A stretch of 49,499 bases of DNA, taken from assembly GCA_000437895.1 (NCBI GenBank), contig FR902120.1, positions 1 through 49,499 of the forward strand. The letters run 5' to 3'. A model generated the notes under the pieces. The model was given only the letters and a program-made list of their open reading frames with translations, did no database searches and was not told where the DNA came from. Below are positions 26,496-35,784 of this stretch, in pieces (position 1 is the first letter of the stretch; the number at the start of each line of letters is the position of its first letter). The position numbers were made by a program, and so were the translations under genes. This DNA comes from Clostridium sp. CAG:914. Its GTDB lineage: Bacteria; Bacillota_I; Bacilli_A; RF39; UBA660.

Positions 26496-27209
26496 ATGTA
26501 TATATATGGAAGAAATGTATGTAAGAAAAAAATACTTGACAATGACAAGGTTAATCATGCTTATTTAAAAGAAAATTTTAATGATAGAGAAATATTAGAA
26601 TTGCTTAAAAAAAGCAATATTAGATATACTTTTTTACAAAATAAAATTATGGATAAGAAAGTTGATGGTAATCATCAGGGAATAATACTTGATGTGGATG
26701 ATATTAAAACTTATGACTTGGATTATGTTATTAATTTAAAAAAGAATAATCCTTTAATTGTTATATTAGATCATATTGAAGATCCTCATAATTTTGGAGC
26801 TATTATTAGGACTAGTGAAGCTCTTGGTGTTGATGCTATTATAATACCTAATGATAGATGTTGTAATATCAACTCAACAGTTGTTAAAACTAGTGCTGGG
26901 GCTATTTATGATATGCCTATTGTTAGAGTTAATAATTTATCTAGTGCTTTAAATAAATTAAAGAAAAGTAATTATTGGGTATTTGGTACTGATATGAAGG
27001 GTAGTGATTATACTAAAGTTAATTATGATATGCCTGTTTGTTTGATTATAGGAAATGAAGGTAAGGGTATAAGTAAGACATTAGAGGGTGTATGTGATTA
27101 TATGATAACTATTCCTATGGTTGGTAAAATAAATAGTCTTAATGCTTCTGTGTCTTGTGGTATTATTTTATCTCGTATAGTGGCACAAAGGGGTGAAAAT
27201 GGAATATAA
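26496..27209 (+). CDS. rlmB: 23S rRNA (guanosine-2'-O-)-methyltransferase RlmB-like, SpoU family
   Basis: A 237-aa SpoU/TrmH methyltransferase. The N-terminal substrate-binding domain starts YIYGRNVCKKKILDN. The SPOUT motifs are all present: motif 1 DHIEDPHNFGAIIRTSEALG, motif 2 CLIIGNEGKGISKTL, motif 3 IPMVGKINSLNASVSCGII. The fold is a trefoil-knot S-adenosylmethionine enzyme methylating G2251-type sites. Start at 26496 follows TTGGAGGA. Located between mrnC and sigH as in Bacillus (YacO); the yacP gene found there is missing here. Confidence 0.92.
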   Translation: MYIYGRNVCKKKILDNDKVNHAYLKENFNDREILELLKKSNIRYTFLQNKIMDKKVDGNHQGIILDVDDIKTYDLDYVINLKKNNPLIVILDHIEDPHNFGAIIRTSEALGVDAIIIPNDRCCNINSTVVKTSAGAIYDMPIVRVNNLSSALNKLKKSNYWVFGTDMKGSDYTKVNYDMPVCLIIGNEGKGISKTLEGVCDYMITIPMVGKINSLNASVSCGIILSRIVAQRGENGI

Positions 27210-27780
27210 TGATTTTGAACTTGTTTCTTTGATTAGAGAAAATAATGAGGAAGCTAGGGAGATACTATATAATAAATATAAGCCAATTATAGTTAAGAAA
27301 AGTACAGATCAAATTTATAAACTTGGTAGTTATGGTATGGAAATTAATGATTTAATTCAAGAAGGATATATTGGTCTTGATAATGCTATTAATTGTTTTA
27401 ATGAAAAAGAAAATACTTCTTTTTATACTTTTGCTCTTTTGTGTATTGATAGGCAGATTATTACTTATATAAAAAAGAATACTAATAATAAAGCTATGAT
27501 TTTAAATGATGCTATTAATTTGGATGATGGTAAGGAGTATTTGTTTAGGGATAATACTGATATAGAAGGTAGTTTTATTAATAAAGAGGGTGCTAAAGAA
27601 TTTATTAATTTGATTTGTGATAGTTTGTCTGATATTGAGAAAAAGGTTTTTTCTTTGAAATTAGAAGGATATGATATTGGTGAAATTGCTAACTTATTAA
27701 ATAAAGATACTAAGGTTATATATAATACATTACATAGAATTAAATATAAAATAAAATTAATTATGAATAAAGATAAATAA
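27199..27780 (+). CDS. sigH: sigma-70 family factor, SigH (Spo0H)-like
   Basis: A 193-aa sigma factor. Region 2 includes EAREILYNKYKPIIVKKS, MEINDLIQEGYIGLDNAINCF (core-binding and -10 recognition) and FYTFALLCIDRQIITYI. Region 4 is a C-terminal HTH: LSDIEKKVFSLKLEGYDIGEIANLL, KVIYNTLHRIKYKI. Size, domain pair and position downstream of mrnC-rlmB match B. subtilis sigH, the transition-state sigma that activates early sporulation genes. AAAGGGG precedes both a GTG at 27193 and the ATG at 27199; the frame is the same. The gene overlaps the end of rlmB. Confidence 0.85.
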   Translation: MEYNDFELVSLIRENNEEAREILYNKYKPIIVKKSTDQIYKLGSYGMEINDLIQEGYIGLDNAINCFNEKENTSFYTFALLCIDRQIITYIKKNTNNKAMILNDAINLDDGKEYLFRDNTDIEGSFINKEGAKEFINLICDSLSDIEKKVFSLKLEGYDIGEIANLLNKDTKVIYNTLHRIKYKIKLIMNKDK

Positions 27781-27783
27781 TAT

Positions 27784-27811
27784 TTGTCTTTTTTTTCTTT
27801 TGGGGTATAAT
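27784..27811 (+). promoter_or_regulatory. uvrA promoter
   Basis: TTGTCT (27784-27789), 16-nt spacer, TATAAT (27806-27811), 36 bp before the uvrA ATG. No LexA/SOS-type box is obvious. Confidence 0.5.
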
Positions 27812-27847
27812 ACTTAATGATGGGTTAATTATGAGAGGAAGTGTTAT

Positions 27848-30658
27848 ATGGATTATATTCGTATAAGAGGAGCTAGAGAGAATAATTTAAAAAATATTGA
27901 TATAGATATTCCTAAGAATAAATTGGTTGTTATGACGGGTGTTTCTGGTAGTGGTAAGAGTAGTTTGGCTTTTGATACGATATATGCTGAAGGTCAAAGA
28001 AGATATGTTGAAAGTCTTAGTTCTTATGCTAGACAATTTTTGGGGGAAATGCAAAAGCCAGATGTTGATTCTATAGAAGGACTTAGTCCTTCTATAAGTA
28101 TAGATCAGAAAACTACTAATAAAAATCCTAGGTCAACTGTTGGTACGGTAACAGAATTGTATGACTATTTGCGACTTCTTTTTTCTAAGGTTGGTGTTCC
28201 TTATTGTCCTATTCACAATGTACCTATTTCTTCTCAAAGTGTGGAAGAAATGGTAAATAGAATAATGAATATGGATGAAGGAACAAAAATATTAGTTATG
28301 GCACCAGTTGTCTATGGTGAAAAAGGTAGTCATAAAGAATTATTTGATAGTTTAAGGAAAGATGGTTATGTTAGGTGTAAGGTAGATAATGAAATTATTG
28401 ATTTATCTGATAATATTTCTTTAGACAAGAATAAGAAACATAATATTTTAGTGGTTATAGATAGATTGGTTATTAAAGAAGGCATTCGTAGTAGATTGTA
28501 TGACTCTTTTGAAACGGCTTTAAAGTTATCTGGTGGTAAAATTGTTGTAGAAGTCCCATTTGGGGAAGAGATTGTTTTAAGTGAAAGATTTGCTTGTCCA
28601 TATTGTGATTTTTCTTTGGCTGAACTTGAGCCTAGAATATTTTCATTTAATGCTCCATATGGTGCTTGTCCTGAATGTAAGGGGCTTGGTGTAAAATATA
28701 AGCTTGATATTGATTTGATTATTCCAGATAAAAATTTGAGTATTAATGAAGGTGGTATAAAGGTAATTAATTTAGAGGAAGATAATTCTACTATTAGGAC
28801 GGAACTTAATGCTCTTAGTAAAAAATATGATATAGATTTAGATTTACCTATAAAAAAACTAGATAAAGATAAATTAGATATTATTTTATATGGTTCACCT
28901 GATGAGGTTATATTTAACTATGTTTCTAAAAACGGATCTACTAGAAATACTAAAAGTTATTTCGAGGGAATTATTACTAATTTGGAGAGGCGTTATATTG
29001 AAACTAAGAGTACTTGGATTAGAGATTGGATTGAACAATATATGACAGAAATGAAGTGTCCTGTGTGTAATGGGACAAGACTTAAGTCTGATGTTTTATC
29101 TGTTTTAATAAATGGTAAGAATATATATGATGTTTCTTGTTTGTCTATTAGAAATTTGAGAGAATTTATGAATAATTTAAAATTAAGTAAAGAAAAGATG
29201 GAAGTATCTGATTTGATTGTAAAAGAGATAAGTTCTAGATTGGATTTTCTTATTAATGTTGGACTTGAATATTTGACATTAAATAGAATGGCTGGAACAT
29301 TATCTGGTGGTGAGAGTCAGAGAATAAGATTGGCAACACAAATTGGTTCTAGACTTACGGGTGTTTTGTATGTTTTAGATGAACCTAGTATAGGATTACA
29401 TCAAAAAGATAATGATAAACTTATTAATTCATTACTTGAAATGAGGGATTTAGGTAATTCTTTGATAGTTGTAGAACATGATACGGATACTATGGTGGCT
29501 AGCGATTATCTTGTTGATATTGGTCCTTATGCTGGAGATAATGGAGGATATGTTGTAGCCGCTGGTACACCACAAGAGGTAATGAATACGGAAGGCAGTT
29601 TGACAGGTAAATATTTGTCTGGTAAACTTAAAATTGAAGTTCCTAAAGTTAGAAGGCAGGGAAATGGATTGTTCTTGAAAATTAGAGGAGCTAAAGAAAA
29701 TAATTTGAAAAATATTAATGTAGATATTCCATTAGGGAAATTTGTTTGTATAACTGGTGTATCTGGCTCTGGTAAGAGTAGTTTGATAAATGAAGTTTTA
29801 TATAAAAGAGTAGCTAATTATTTGTATAAATCTAAAGATAAACCTGGTTTGTGTAAAGAAATTAAAGGTCTTGAAAATATAGATAAGGTTGTGCATATTA
29901 GTCAAAGTCCTATTGGTAGAACTCCTAGAAGTAATCCCAGTACATATATTTCATTATTTGATGATATAAGAGATGTTTTTGCTGAAACTAAAGAGGCTAA
30001 AATAAGAGGGTATGATAAAGGACGATTTAGTTTTAATGTTAAAGGTGGTAGGTGTGAAGCTTGTTGGGGTGATGGTGTTAAGAAAATAGAAATGCACTTT
30101 TTACCTGATGTGTATGTTCCTTGTGAGGTATGTAATGGTACTAGATATAATCGTGAAACATTACAAATTAAGTATAAAGGTAAAAACATATATGATGTAC
30201 TTAATATGAGAGTTAGTGAAGCTATTCCGTTTTTTGAAAATCATCCTAAAATTATTAATAAACTTAAGATTCTTGAAGATGTTGGACTTGACTACATTAA
30301 GCTAGGTCAAAGTGCACCAACTTTATCTGGCGGTGAAGCTGCTCGTGTAAAACTTGCCAAAGAACTTCAGAAGAAACCTACTGGTAAGAGTTTGTTTATA
30401 TTAGATGAACCAACGACAGGGTTACATAGCTATGACATTGATAAACTACTTAAAATTTTAAATAGAATAGTTGATAATGGGGATACGGTTATTGTGATTG
30501 AACACAATCTTGATGTTATTAAAGTGGCTGACTATATTATTGATCTTGGGCCAGATGGTGGTGAATTTGGTGGAGAAGTTGTAGCTTTAGGAACACCTGA
30601 AAAAGTGTCTATGAATGAACATAGTTATACTGGTCAATATTTGAAGAAGGTTTTATAA
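27848..30658 (+). CDS. uvrA: excinuclease ABC subunit A
   Basis: A 936-aa UvrA, the damage-sensing ATPase of nucleotide excision repair. It contains two ABC ATPase modules: Walker A GVSGSGKSSLAFDT near residue 32 and GVSGSGKSSLINEV near residue 640. The two ABC signatures are TLSGGESQRIRLA and TLSGGEAARVKLA, with Walker B regions VLDEPSIGLH and ILDEPTTGLH. Zinc modules are CPYCDFSLAELEPR...CPECKGLG and CEACWGDG...CEVCNGTR. Length is normal (about 940-960). uvrB, often adjacent, is not in the window. GAGAGGAAG precedes the ATG. Confidence 0.98.
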   Translation: MDYIRIRGARENNLKNIDIDIPKNKLVVMTGVSGSGKSSLAFDTIYAEGQRRYVESLSSYARQFLGEMQKPDVDSIEGLSPSISIDQKTTNKNPRSTVGTVTELYDYLRLLFSKVGVPYCPIHNVPISSQSVEEMVNRIMNMDEGTKILVMAPVVYGEKGSHKELFDSLRKDGYVRCKVDNEIIDLSDNISLDKNKKHNILVVIDRLVIKEGIRSRLYDSFETALKLSGGKIVVEVPFGEEIVLSERFACPYCDFSLAELEPRIFSFNAPYGACPECKGLGVKYKLDIDLIIPDKNLSINEGGIKVINLEEDNSTIRTELNALSKKYDIDLDLPIKKLDKDKLDIILYGSPDEVIFNYVSKNGSTRNTKSYFEGIITNLERRYIETKSTWIRDWIEQYMTEMKCPVCNGTRLKSDVLSVLINGKNIYDVSCLSIRNLREFMNNLKLSKEKMEVSDLIVKEISSRLDFLINVGLEYLTLNRMAGTLSGGESQRIRLATQIGSRLTGVLYVLDEPSIGLHQKDNDKLINSLLEMRDLGNSLIVVEHDTDTMVASDYLVDIGPYAGDNGGYVVAAGTPQEVMNTEGSLTGKYLSGKLKIEVPKVRRQGNGLFLKIRGAKENNLKNINVDIPLGKFVCITGVSGSGKSSLINEVLYKRVANYLYKSKDKPGLCKEIKGLENIDKVVHISQSPIGRTPRSNPSTYISLFDDIRDVFAETKEAKIRGYDKGRFSFNVKGGRCEACWGDGVKKIEMHFLPDVYVPCEVCNGTRYNRETLQIKYKGKNIYDVLNMRVSEAIPFFENHPKIINKLKILEDVGLDYIKLGQSAPTLSGGEAARVKLAKELQKKPTGKSLFILDEPTTGLHSYDIDKLLKILNRIVDNGDTVIVIEHNLDVIKVADYIIDLGPDGGEFGGEVVALGTPEKVSMNEHSYTGQYLKKVL

Positions 30659-30671
30659 ACTTTCTTTTTTT

Positions 30672-30699
30672 GAATAAATATGTAATTATGACATATTAT
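30672..30699 (+). promoter_or_regulatory. possible sigma-E-like promoter of spoIVA
   Basis: GAATAAAT (30672-30679) and CATATTAT (30692-30699), 12 nt apart, resemble the sigma-E pattern (-35 ATA-rich, -10 CATACAnT). spoIVA is a sigma-E gene in B. subtilis. By-eye match only; spacing is slightly short. Confidence 0.35.
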
Positions 30700-30718
30700 T
30701 TATTGAAAAGAGGTTTAT

Positions 30719-31920
30719 ATGGAAAAAATTGAAGTTATAAAAAATATTGCAAAAAGAACTGGTGGAGACATTTATTTAGGTGTTGTAGGGGCTGTTCGTA
30801 CTGGTAAGTCAACTTTTATAAGAAGATTTATGGAAACTATAGTTGTTCCAAATATAGCAGATGAATTTGAGAAAAAGAGAACTTTAGATGAATTACCACA
30901 AGCTGCTTCGGGTAAGACTATAATGACTATGGAGCCTAAATTTGTTCCGGCAACAGCTGCTAAAATTAATATTGATGATTTTTCTTGTAATATTAAAATG
31001 ATTGATTGTGTTGGATTTGTTATAGATAATGCTAAGGGCGTTGAAGATGAGAATGGTGCTAGATATGTTATGACACCTTGGTATTCTGAGCCTATACCTT
31101 TTGTGGAAGCTGCTTCAATTGGTACTGAAAAAGTAATTAAGGATCATTCTACGATTGGTATTGTAGTTACAACAGATGGATCTATTTCTGATTTTGAAAG
31201 AAATGATTATGTTAAGGCAGAAGAAAATGTTATTTCGGAATTACAGATGCTTGGTAAGCCATATATTGTTATTTTAAATACAACACATCCAAATGATACA
31301 AATACACAGTTGCTTAGTCAGGAACTTAAAGATAAATATAATGTTCCTATTATTCCTATGAATATTTTAAATATGCAAGAGAGAGATATGTATGATATTT
31401 TGAGGGAAGCACTATATGAATTTCCAGTTTTAGAGGTTAAAATCAATATGCCAGAGTGGATTACTGTTTTAAATAAGGAACATTATTTAAAAAAGACATA
31501 TATTGAAAAAATTAAAGAGAGTGTTGTTAGTATTAATAAAATAAGAGATGTAGATACTATTACAGATTATTTTTCGGGTTGTGAATACATTGATAGGGCA
31601 TATTTGTCTGAAGTAGATCCTTCTACGGGGGAAATTACAATTAATTTATCAGCTCCACAAGATTTATATAATCAAGTATTAAATGAAATTATTGGAATTG
31701 ACTTAACTAGTAAAGTTGATTTAATAAAATTATTTCAAGAATATAATGAGGCAAAGTATGAGTATAGTCAAGTAAAGACAGCATTAAAAACTGTAAAACA
31801 AACAGGCTATGGAATTGCTACACCATCATTAAGTGATATGAAATTGGAGACACCTGAAATTATTAAACAAGGTGGACGATATGGTATTAAGCTTAAAGCC
31901 AAAGCACCATCTATACATAT
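30719..31920 (+). pseudogene. spoIVA: spoIVA, 5' part (codons 1-400), interrupted by an integrated element
   Basis: The stage IV sporulation protein A gene up to the integration site. SpoIVA is the ATPase that polymerises around the forespore and forms the base of the coat. The N-terminal GTPase-like domain is intact: Walker A GVVGAVRTGKSTFIRRF, switch region DELPQAASGKTIMTMEPKF, Walker B-like IKMIDCVGFV. The middle domain follows. Beyond codon 400 the frame runs 30 foreign codons (starting IMCTKRKRL) to a TAG at 32009-32011, giving a 430-aa chimera. The missing C-terminal 89 residues are at 49018-49285. Joining the parts restores 489 aa. The C-terminus is the region that binds SpoVM and anchors the coat in B. 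subtilis, so the integrated form should not function. Confidence 0.93.
31912..31920 (+). repeat. left att core (attL) TATACATAT
   Basis: The 9-bp sequence at the left junction, identical to 49009-49017. In the spoIVA frame it spans ..T ATA CAT AT.. (Ile-His-Met when rejoined). The predicted crossover dinucleotide is CA at 31916-31917, the centre of the reconstructed attP dyad. Confidence 0.88.
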
Positions 31921-32043
31921 AATGTGTACAAAAAGGAAGCGTTTACCTTTACTAGATTATGTAGGTATGCTCACCATAAAACACATGAAGTTACTTACTA
32001 TGTTGACCTAGATATTTGTTTTTATAACTATAATGAATTATAA
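31921..32043 (+). other. alternative 3' end of the recombinase gene (used in the excised circle)
   Basis: Read in phase with the recombinase through the core, this end of the element encodes 40 further residues, starting NVYKKEAFTFTRLCRYAHHK and ending YNYNEL, then TAA at 32041-32043. A terminator starts 4 nt later. In the integrated state this segment is separated from its gene by 17 kb and only its first 30 codons, in another frame, are read as the tail of truncated SpoIVA. The open frame, coding-like composition and terminator position together suggest it is the true 3' end of the recombinase gene. Confidence 0.75.
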
Positions 32044-32047
32044 CACT

Positions 32048-32078
32048 ATACTACTTATATTTGAAGTGGTATTTTTTT
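32048..32078 (+). terminator. terminator at the left end of the element
   Basis: ATACTACTT pairs with GAAGTGGTAT (wobbles) around a 6-nt loop, followed by a T-run (32072-32078). It would end the truncated spoIVA transcript in the integrated state and the recombinase transcript in the circle. Confidence 0.75.
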
Positions 32079-32100
32079 ATTTATATTAAAGAAATACAGT

Positions 32101-32217
32101 CTATCACATTATCACAAAAATAATGCTATCTTTGAATAAGAGAGAAAAATATCTTAATATCTTATCCAGATATTTATAAAAATACGTTAAAATATATCAT
32201 CACGGAGGGTGTGATAG
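32101..32217 (+). promoter_or_regulatory. regulatory sequences before the initiator gene
   Basis: CTATCACA (32101-32108) is repeated inverted as TGTGATAG (32210-32217). Near-copies are ATTATCACA (32109-32117) and ATCATCAC (32195-32202). The last forms a hairpin that places the ribosome-binding site GGAGGG in its loop. Possible operator or iteron-like sites. Confidence 0.4.
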
Positions 32218-32218
32218 T

Positions 32219-32899
32219 ATGGTCTTTAGAGAAGAAAATAAAATTAATTATACAAAAGTATCTAATGAATTATTAAAAGATAAAGAATTATCTTTACCTG
32301 CTAAAGGTTTATTAATTACTATGTTATCACTTCCTGATGACTGGTCCTATTCAACATTAGGACTTACTTCTATTGTTAAAGAAAGTAAAAATACTATCCA
32401 CAGGTTATTAAAAGAACTAGAATCAAAAAACTATTTAATTAGAAAGCCCATAAGAGATGATAAAGGAAGATTTGTTAAGTATGATTATGTTATATATGAA
32501 TTACCATATCCCAATATTAGGAATATGGATATAAACCCGAATACCCAGATTTGGGAAATGGACCACAATAAATTAAATAATAATAAAGATGAAATAGATA
32601 AAACACTTCATAGTGGTTATACAAATGAATTAATTAGACGAGGTTTCATTAGCGAAAATGACTTTGAATTAGATAAATATAATTCTTTGTTTGATGAATT
32701 AAAGAAAGAATATGATTACCAATTAATATATATGTGTACAAATTATATTCTTAAACATTTAAGAATAAATAAAAATAAAGATGAGTATGATAATCCGATA
32801 GATGATAAATATAATTATCTTAAAACGAGTCTTATTAATAATCTTAAATATATTACTCAAGATATATCATTGTGGAACTTTGATGACGATGATTCTTGA
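32219..32899 (+). CDS. winged-helix replication initiator-like protein
   Basis: A 226-aa protein with an N-terminal HTH_36/DnaD-type winged helix: YTKVSNELLKDKELSLPAKG, MLSLPDDWSYSTLGLTSIVK, NTIHRLLKELESKNYLIRKP. This is the pattern of phage and plasmid replication-organiser proteins in Firmicutes. The remainder is charged and helical (FDELKKEYDYQLIYMCTNYI, a DnaD-like tail). It is the first gene of the element, which suggests an ability to replicate as a circle. Its ribosome-binding site GGAGGG sits in the loop of a hairpin (TATCATCAC / GTGTGATA). Confidence 0.75.
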   Translation: MVFREENKINYTKVSNELLKDKELSLPAKGLLITMLSLPDDWSYSTLGLTSIVKESKNTIHRLLKELESKNYLIRKPIRDDKGRFVKYDYVIYELPYPNIRNMDINPNTQIWEMDHNKLNNNKDEIDKTLHSGYTNELIRRGFISENDFELDKYNSLFDELKKEYDYQLIYMCTNYILKHLRINKNKDEYDNPIDDKYNYLKTSLINNLKYITQDISLWNFDDDDS

Positions 32900-33042
32900 T
32901 AATAAGTCCTGTGGTCTTGTTTAGAGTATCATATTCTCACAGAAACAAGAAAATAGTATAAATATATTAGAATTAGTTAAAACTCCATATTTTGTGAATA
33001 AACAAGCCATAATTAAGTTTTGATAATTTAAATAAAAAAGCA

Positions 33043-33071
33043 CTGACAAATAAATAAGTACTCGATATAAT
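33043..33071 (+). promoter_or_regulatory. promoter for the 33.1-34.1 kb gene group
   Basis: CTGACA (33043-33048), 17-nt spacer, TATAAT (33066-33071), close to consensus. The stretch 32900-33042 has no other feature I can support. Confidence 0.6.
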
Positions 33072-33093
33072 TTAGTTGAAGGGAGATATTTGT

Positions 33094-33504
33094 ATGAGTA
33101 GTATTAGTAAAAGATTATTAGATAAATTATTTCAAGATAAAGAGTATCAAGAATATATTAACGAGTATGAAAGTACTTCTAAGATTAATTTAGATAAATT
33201 AGAATCATTGCTTAATAATCATATTGATTTATACAGAGTATTCTTGAAGATTAATATCTTTTTATATAGATATGATACTAAATTACTTGAAGAGAATTTA
33301 AAAGATTTTAGTCAATTAAATGGAACTACATTACGTTTAGATGATATAGATACTGTAATGGATTATTACTTTAATAATTATAAAAGGTGTAAGAAAGAAC
33401 TACATAGAATTTGTATTAATCACTTGAGACCACCTGCTGAAAATAGAATTATTAATAAGATTATAAATAGAAAAATAGAAATAAGAGATATACCAAAAGA
33501 TTGA
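33094..33504 (+). CDS. hypothetical protein
   Basis: A 136-aa hydrophilic, helical protein that I do not recognise. It starts MSSISKRLLDKLFQDKEYQEY and ends with a basic region including ENRIINKIINRKIEIRDIP. There are no Cys pairs, signal peptide or membrane segments. The ATG at 33094 follows GAAGGGAGA at a good distance and is preferred over the in-frame start at 33076. It has its own promoter and may be co-transcribed with the next two small genes. Confidence 0.6.
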   Translation: MSSISKRLLDKLFQDKEYQEYINEYESTSKINLDKLESLLNNHIDLYRVFLKINIFLYRYDTKLLEENLKDFSQLNGTTLRLDDIDTVMDYYFNNYKRCKKELHRICINHLRPPAENRIINKIINRKIEIRDIPKD

Positions 33505-33575
33505 TAAAATTAGTTTTTTAATCCAATTATTTAAAAACACAGTATAATAAATATAAACTCGGGAGGTGTAGGTAA

Positions 33576-33830
33576 ATGAAAGACATTGAAAAAATCAAAA
33601 GCGATTTGATTAACTGTGAAAGTAAAATTAAAAATATTGAATCAACAAGTGTAAAGGTATTACAAGAAATATTTCAAGTAGCTGAGATACAAAGAAATAT
33701 TATACAAGAGATAATGAAACCAAATATATGTCCTTATTGTAATAAGAATAATACTGATAGTATTGACCCTAATGTATTATGTTATGAGTGTAGAGAATCA
33801 TTTGGACATTGTTTTATGAGTGAATTATAG
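33576..33830 (+). CDS. small coiled-coil zinc-ribbon protein
   Basis: An 84-aa protein. Residues 1-48 form an amphipathic helix (IKSDLINCESKIKNIEST, VLQEIFQVAEIQRNIIQEIM). The C-terminal part carries two CxxC pairs, CPYCNKN and CYECRE, typical of a zinc ribbon. It ends FGHCFMSEL. GGGAGGTG lies upstream of the ATG. Probably a nucleic-acid or protein-binding accessory factor; no family recognised. Confidence 0.6.
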   Translation: MKDIEKIKSDLINCESKIKNIESTSVKVLQEIFQVAEIQRNIIQEIMKPNICPYCNKNNTDSIDPNVLCYECRESFGHCFMSEL

Positions 33831-33851
33831 AAAGGAATACAAATTAGTTAT

Positions 33852-34109
33852 ATGAATATCTATCAAAAAATAGTATTAGAAATATTAAAGTTTTTGGAAA
33901 AGATGGATAATGACGAAGAATTCAAAAAGACTTGTCCTGATATTACAGCAGCTGAATATCTAATAGCAAAAGCAAATCCTGATATTAAACCACAAAGATT
34001 AATTAATATACTTAGCGGTAAAGCTAAAAGAATAACATTGCAAGAATTGTGTATTATATGTTATTGGTTGGGTATTGAACTAAAAGATTTATTTAAAAAT
34101 ATAGAATAG
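33852..34109 (+). CDS. small HTH (XRE-like) DNA-binding protein
   Basis: An 85-aa protein whose second half resembles a Cro-type helix-turn-helix: DITAAEYLIAKANPDIKPQR, LINILSGKAKRITLQELCII, YWLGIELKDLF. The N-terminal 30 residues are helical. AAAGGAA is 13 nt before the ATG, somewhat far. It precedes the hsd operon and could regulate it, comparable to controller proteins of restriction systems; this is inference from position. Confidence 0.55.
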   Translation: MNIYQKIVLEILKFLEKMDNDEEFKKTCPDITAAEYLIAKANPDIKPQRLINILSGKAKRITLQELCIICYWLGIELKDLFKNIE

Positions 34110-34117
34110 TCTAAATG

Positions 34118-34145
34118 GAAGAAATTAAAATTCTTCTTTTTTATT
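34118..34145 (+). terminator. terminator before the hsd operon
   Basis: GAAGAA/TTCTTC hairpin with an A/T-rich loop, followed by TTTTTT. Confidence 0.6.
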
Positions 34146-34218
34146 TTCTCAGAAACTCGAAAATTGTTAGTTTTTATGCTATACTTATAGTGGAGATTTT
34201 TGAAACTTTGAGGTGAGA

Positions 34219-35784
34219 ATGATGAATAATAAGAAAGAATATGAAAGAGAAGAATTACATAAGACTATTTGGAAGATAGCTAATGAACTTAGAGGTTCAG
34301 TAGATGGTTGGGATTTTAAACAATATGTACTAGGATTCTTATTCTATAGATTTATATCTGAGAATCTAACTAATTATATTAATGAATTAGAACCTGATGA
34401 TAATTTTGATTATGCTGCTCTATCAGACGACCAAGCTGAATACGGTAGAATAGAAACATTAAAAGAAAAAGGTTTTTATATTTTACCTAGTGAGTTATTT
34501 GTTAATGTTAGAAAAAGAGCTAAAAGTGATAAAGACCTTAATGTAACACTAAATAATATCTTTAATAACATAGAGAATTCAGCTAAGGGAACTGATTCTG
34601 AAGACGATATGAAAGGTCTATTTGATGATATAGATGTTAATAGTAATAAATTAGGAAATACTGTTAATGAAAGAAATAATAAGTTAGTTAAGTTATTAGA
34701 TGCTGTCGGTGATTTACCGCTTGGAAATTATCACGATAATACTATTGACGTATTTGGTGATGCTTATGAATATCTAATGACTATGTATGCTTCAAATGCA
34801 GGTAAATCTGGTGGTGAGTTCTTTACACCACAAGAAGTTGGAGAATTACTTGCTAGAATAGTTTTAATAGATAAAACAGAAGTTAATAAAGTATATGACC
34901 CTTGTGTAGGTTCAGGTGGATTACTTCTTAAGTTTGCTAAGATACTTGGAAAAGAAAATGTTAAGCAAGGATTCTTTGGACAAGAGATTAATCTTACTAC
35001 TTATAACTTGTGTAGAATAAATATGTTCTTGCACGATATTAACTATAATAAGTTTAATATAGCTAGAGGAGATACTTTAATAGACCCTAAGCATTGGGAC
35101 GATGAACCATTTGATGCAATAGTCTCAAATCCACCCTATTCAATTAAGTGGGCTGGTAAGTCTAATCCTTTACTTATAAATGATGAAAGATTTGCACCTG
35201 CAGGTATTCTTGCACCTGAATCTAAGGCTGATTTAGCTTTCACAATGCATATGTTATCCTGGTTAAGTGCTAAAGGTACTGCAGCAATAGTTGAGTTTCC
35301 TGGTGTTCTTTATAGAGGCGGTGCTGAGGGTAAGATTAGAAAGTATTTAATTGATAATAATTTTGTAGATACTGTTATTCAACTTCCTAGTGATTTATTC
35401 TTTGGTACTTCTATTGCAACATGTATTCTAGTTCTTAAGAAGAATAAGACTGACAATAGTATTCTATTTGTAGATGCTTCTGAAGAGTGTGTAAGAACTA
35501 CTAATAAGAACAAGTTGTCTGATACTAATATTGAAAACATTCTATCTTTATTGAAGAATCGTGTTGATGTAGAGAACAAAGCAATAGTTGTTCCTAATGA
35601 AGAGATTGCAGAGAATGATTATAATATTTCAGTTAATTCTTATCTGAAGACTGCTACTGATGAAGTAGAAATAGATATTGTTGAACTTAATAAGAGTATT
35701 CAAGAGATAGTTGCAAAACAATCCCAAGTAAGAAAAGAGTTAGATTCAATAATTCAAGAATTGGAGTCTGATTACCATGAGTAG
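34219..35784 (+). CDS. hsdM: type I restriction-modification DNA methyltransferase subunit HsdM
   Basis: A 521-aa N6-adenine methyltransferase subunit. The N-terminal HsdM domain (KTIWKIANELRGSVDGWDFKQY, LGFLFYRFISENL) precedes the N6-MTase core. The core shows GEFFTPQEVGELLARIV, the SAM-binding motif VYDPCVGSGGLLLKF and the catalytic AIVSNPPYSIKW (NPPY). The C-terminal coiled coil contacts HsdS. Tandem ATGs at 34219 and 34222 follow GAGGTGA. An extended -10 (TGCTATACT, ending at 34185) is upstream. hsdS overlaps the 3' end by 8 bp. Confidence 0.95.
   Translation: MMNNKKEYEREELHKTIWKIANELRGSVDGWDFKQYVLGFLFYRFISENLTNYINELEPDDNFDYAALSDDQAEYGRIETLKEKGFYILPSELFVNVRKRAKSDKDLNVTLNNIFNNIENSAKGTDSEDDMKGLFDDIDVNSNKLGNTVNERNNKLVKLLDAVGDLPLGNYHDNTIDVFGDAYEYLMTMYASNAGKSGGEFFTPQEVGELLARIVLIDKTEVNKVYDPCVGSGGLLLKFAKILGKENVKQGFFGQEINLTTYNLCRINMFLHDINYNKFNIARGDTLIDPKHWDDEPFDAIVSNPPYSIKWAGKSNPLLINDERFAPAGILAPESKADLAFTMHMLSWLSAKGTAAIVEFPGVLYRGGAEGKIRKYLIDNNFVDTVIQLPSDLFFGTSIATCILVLKKNKTDNSILFVDASEECVRTTNKNKLSDTNIENILSLLKNRVDVENKAIVVPNEEIAENDYNISVNSYLKTATDEVEIDIVELNKSIQEIVAKQSQVRKELDSIIQELESDYHE

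Noticed and set aside
30719..32011. A naturally shorter 430-aa SpoIVA
   Set aside because: The last 30 residues after codon 400 have no SpoIVA character, and the true C-terminus is found at the other end of the element.
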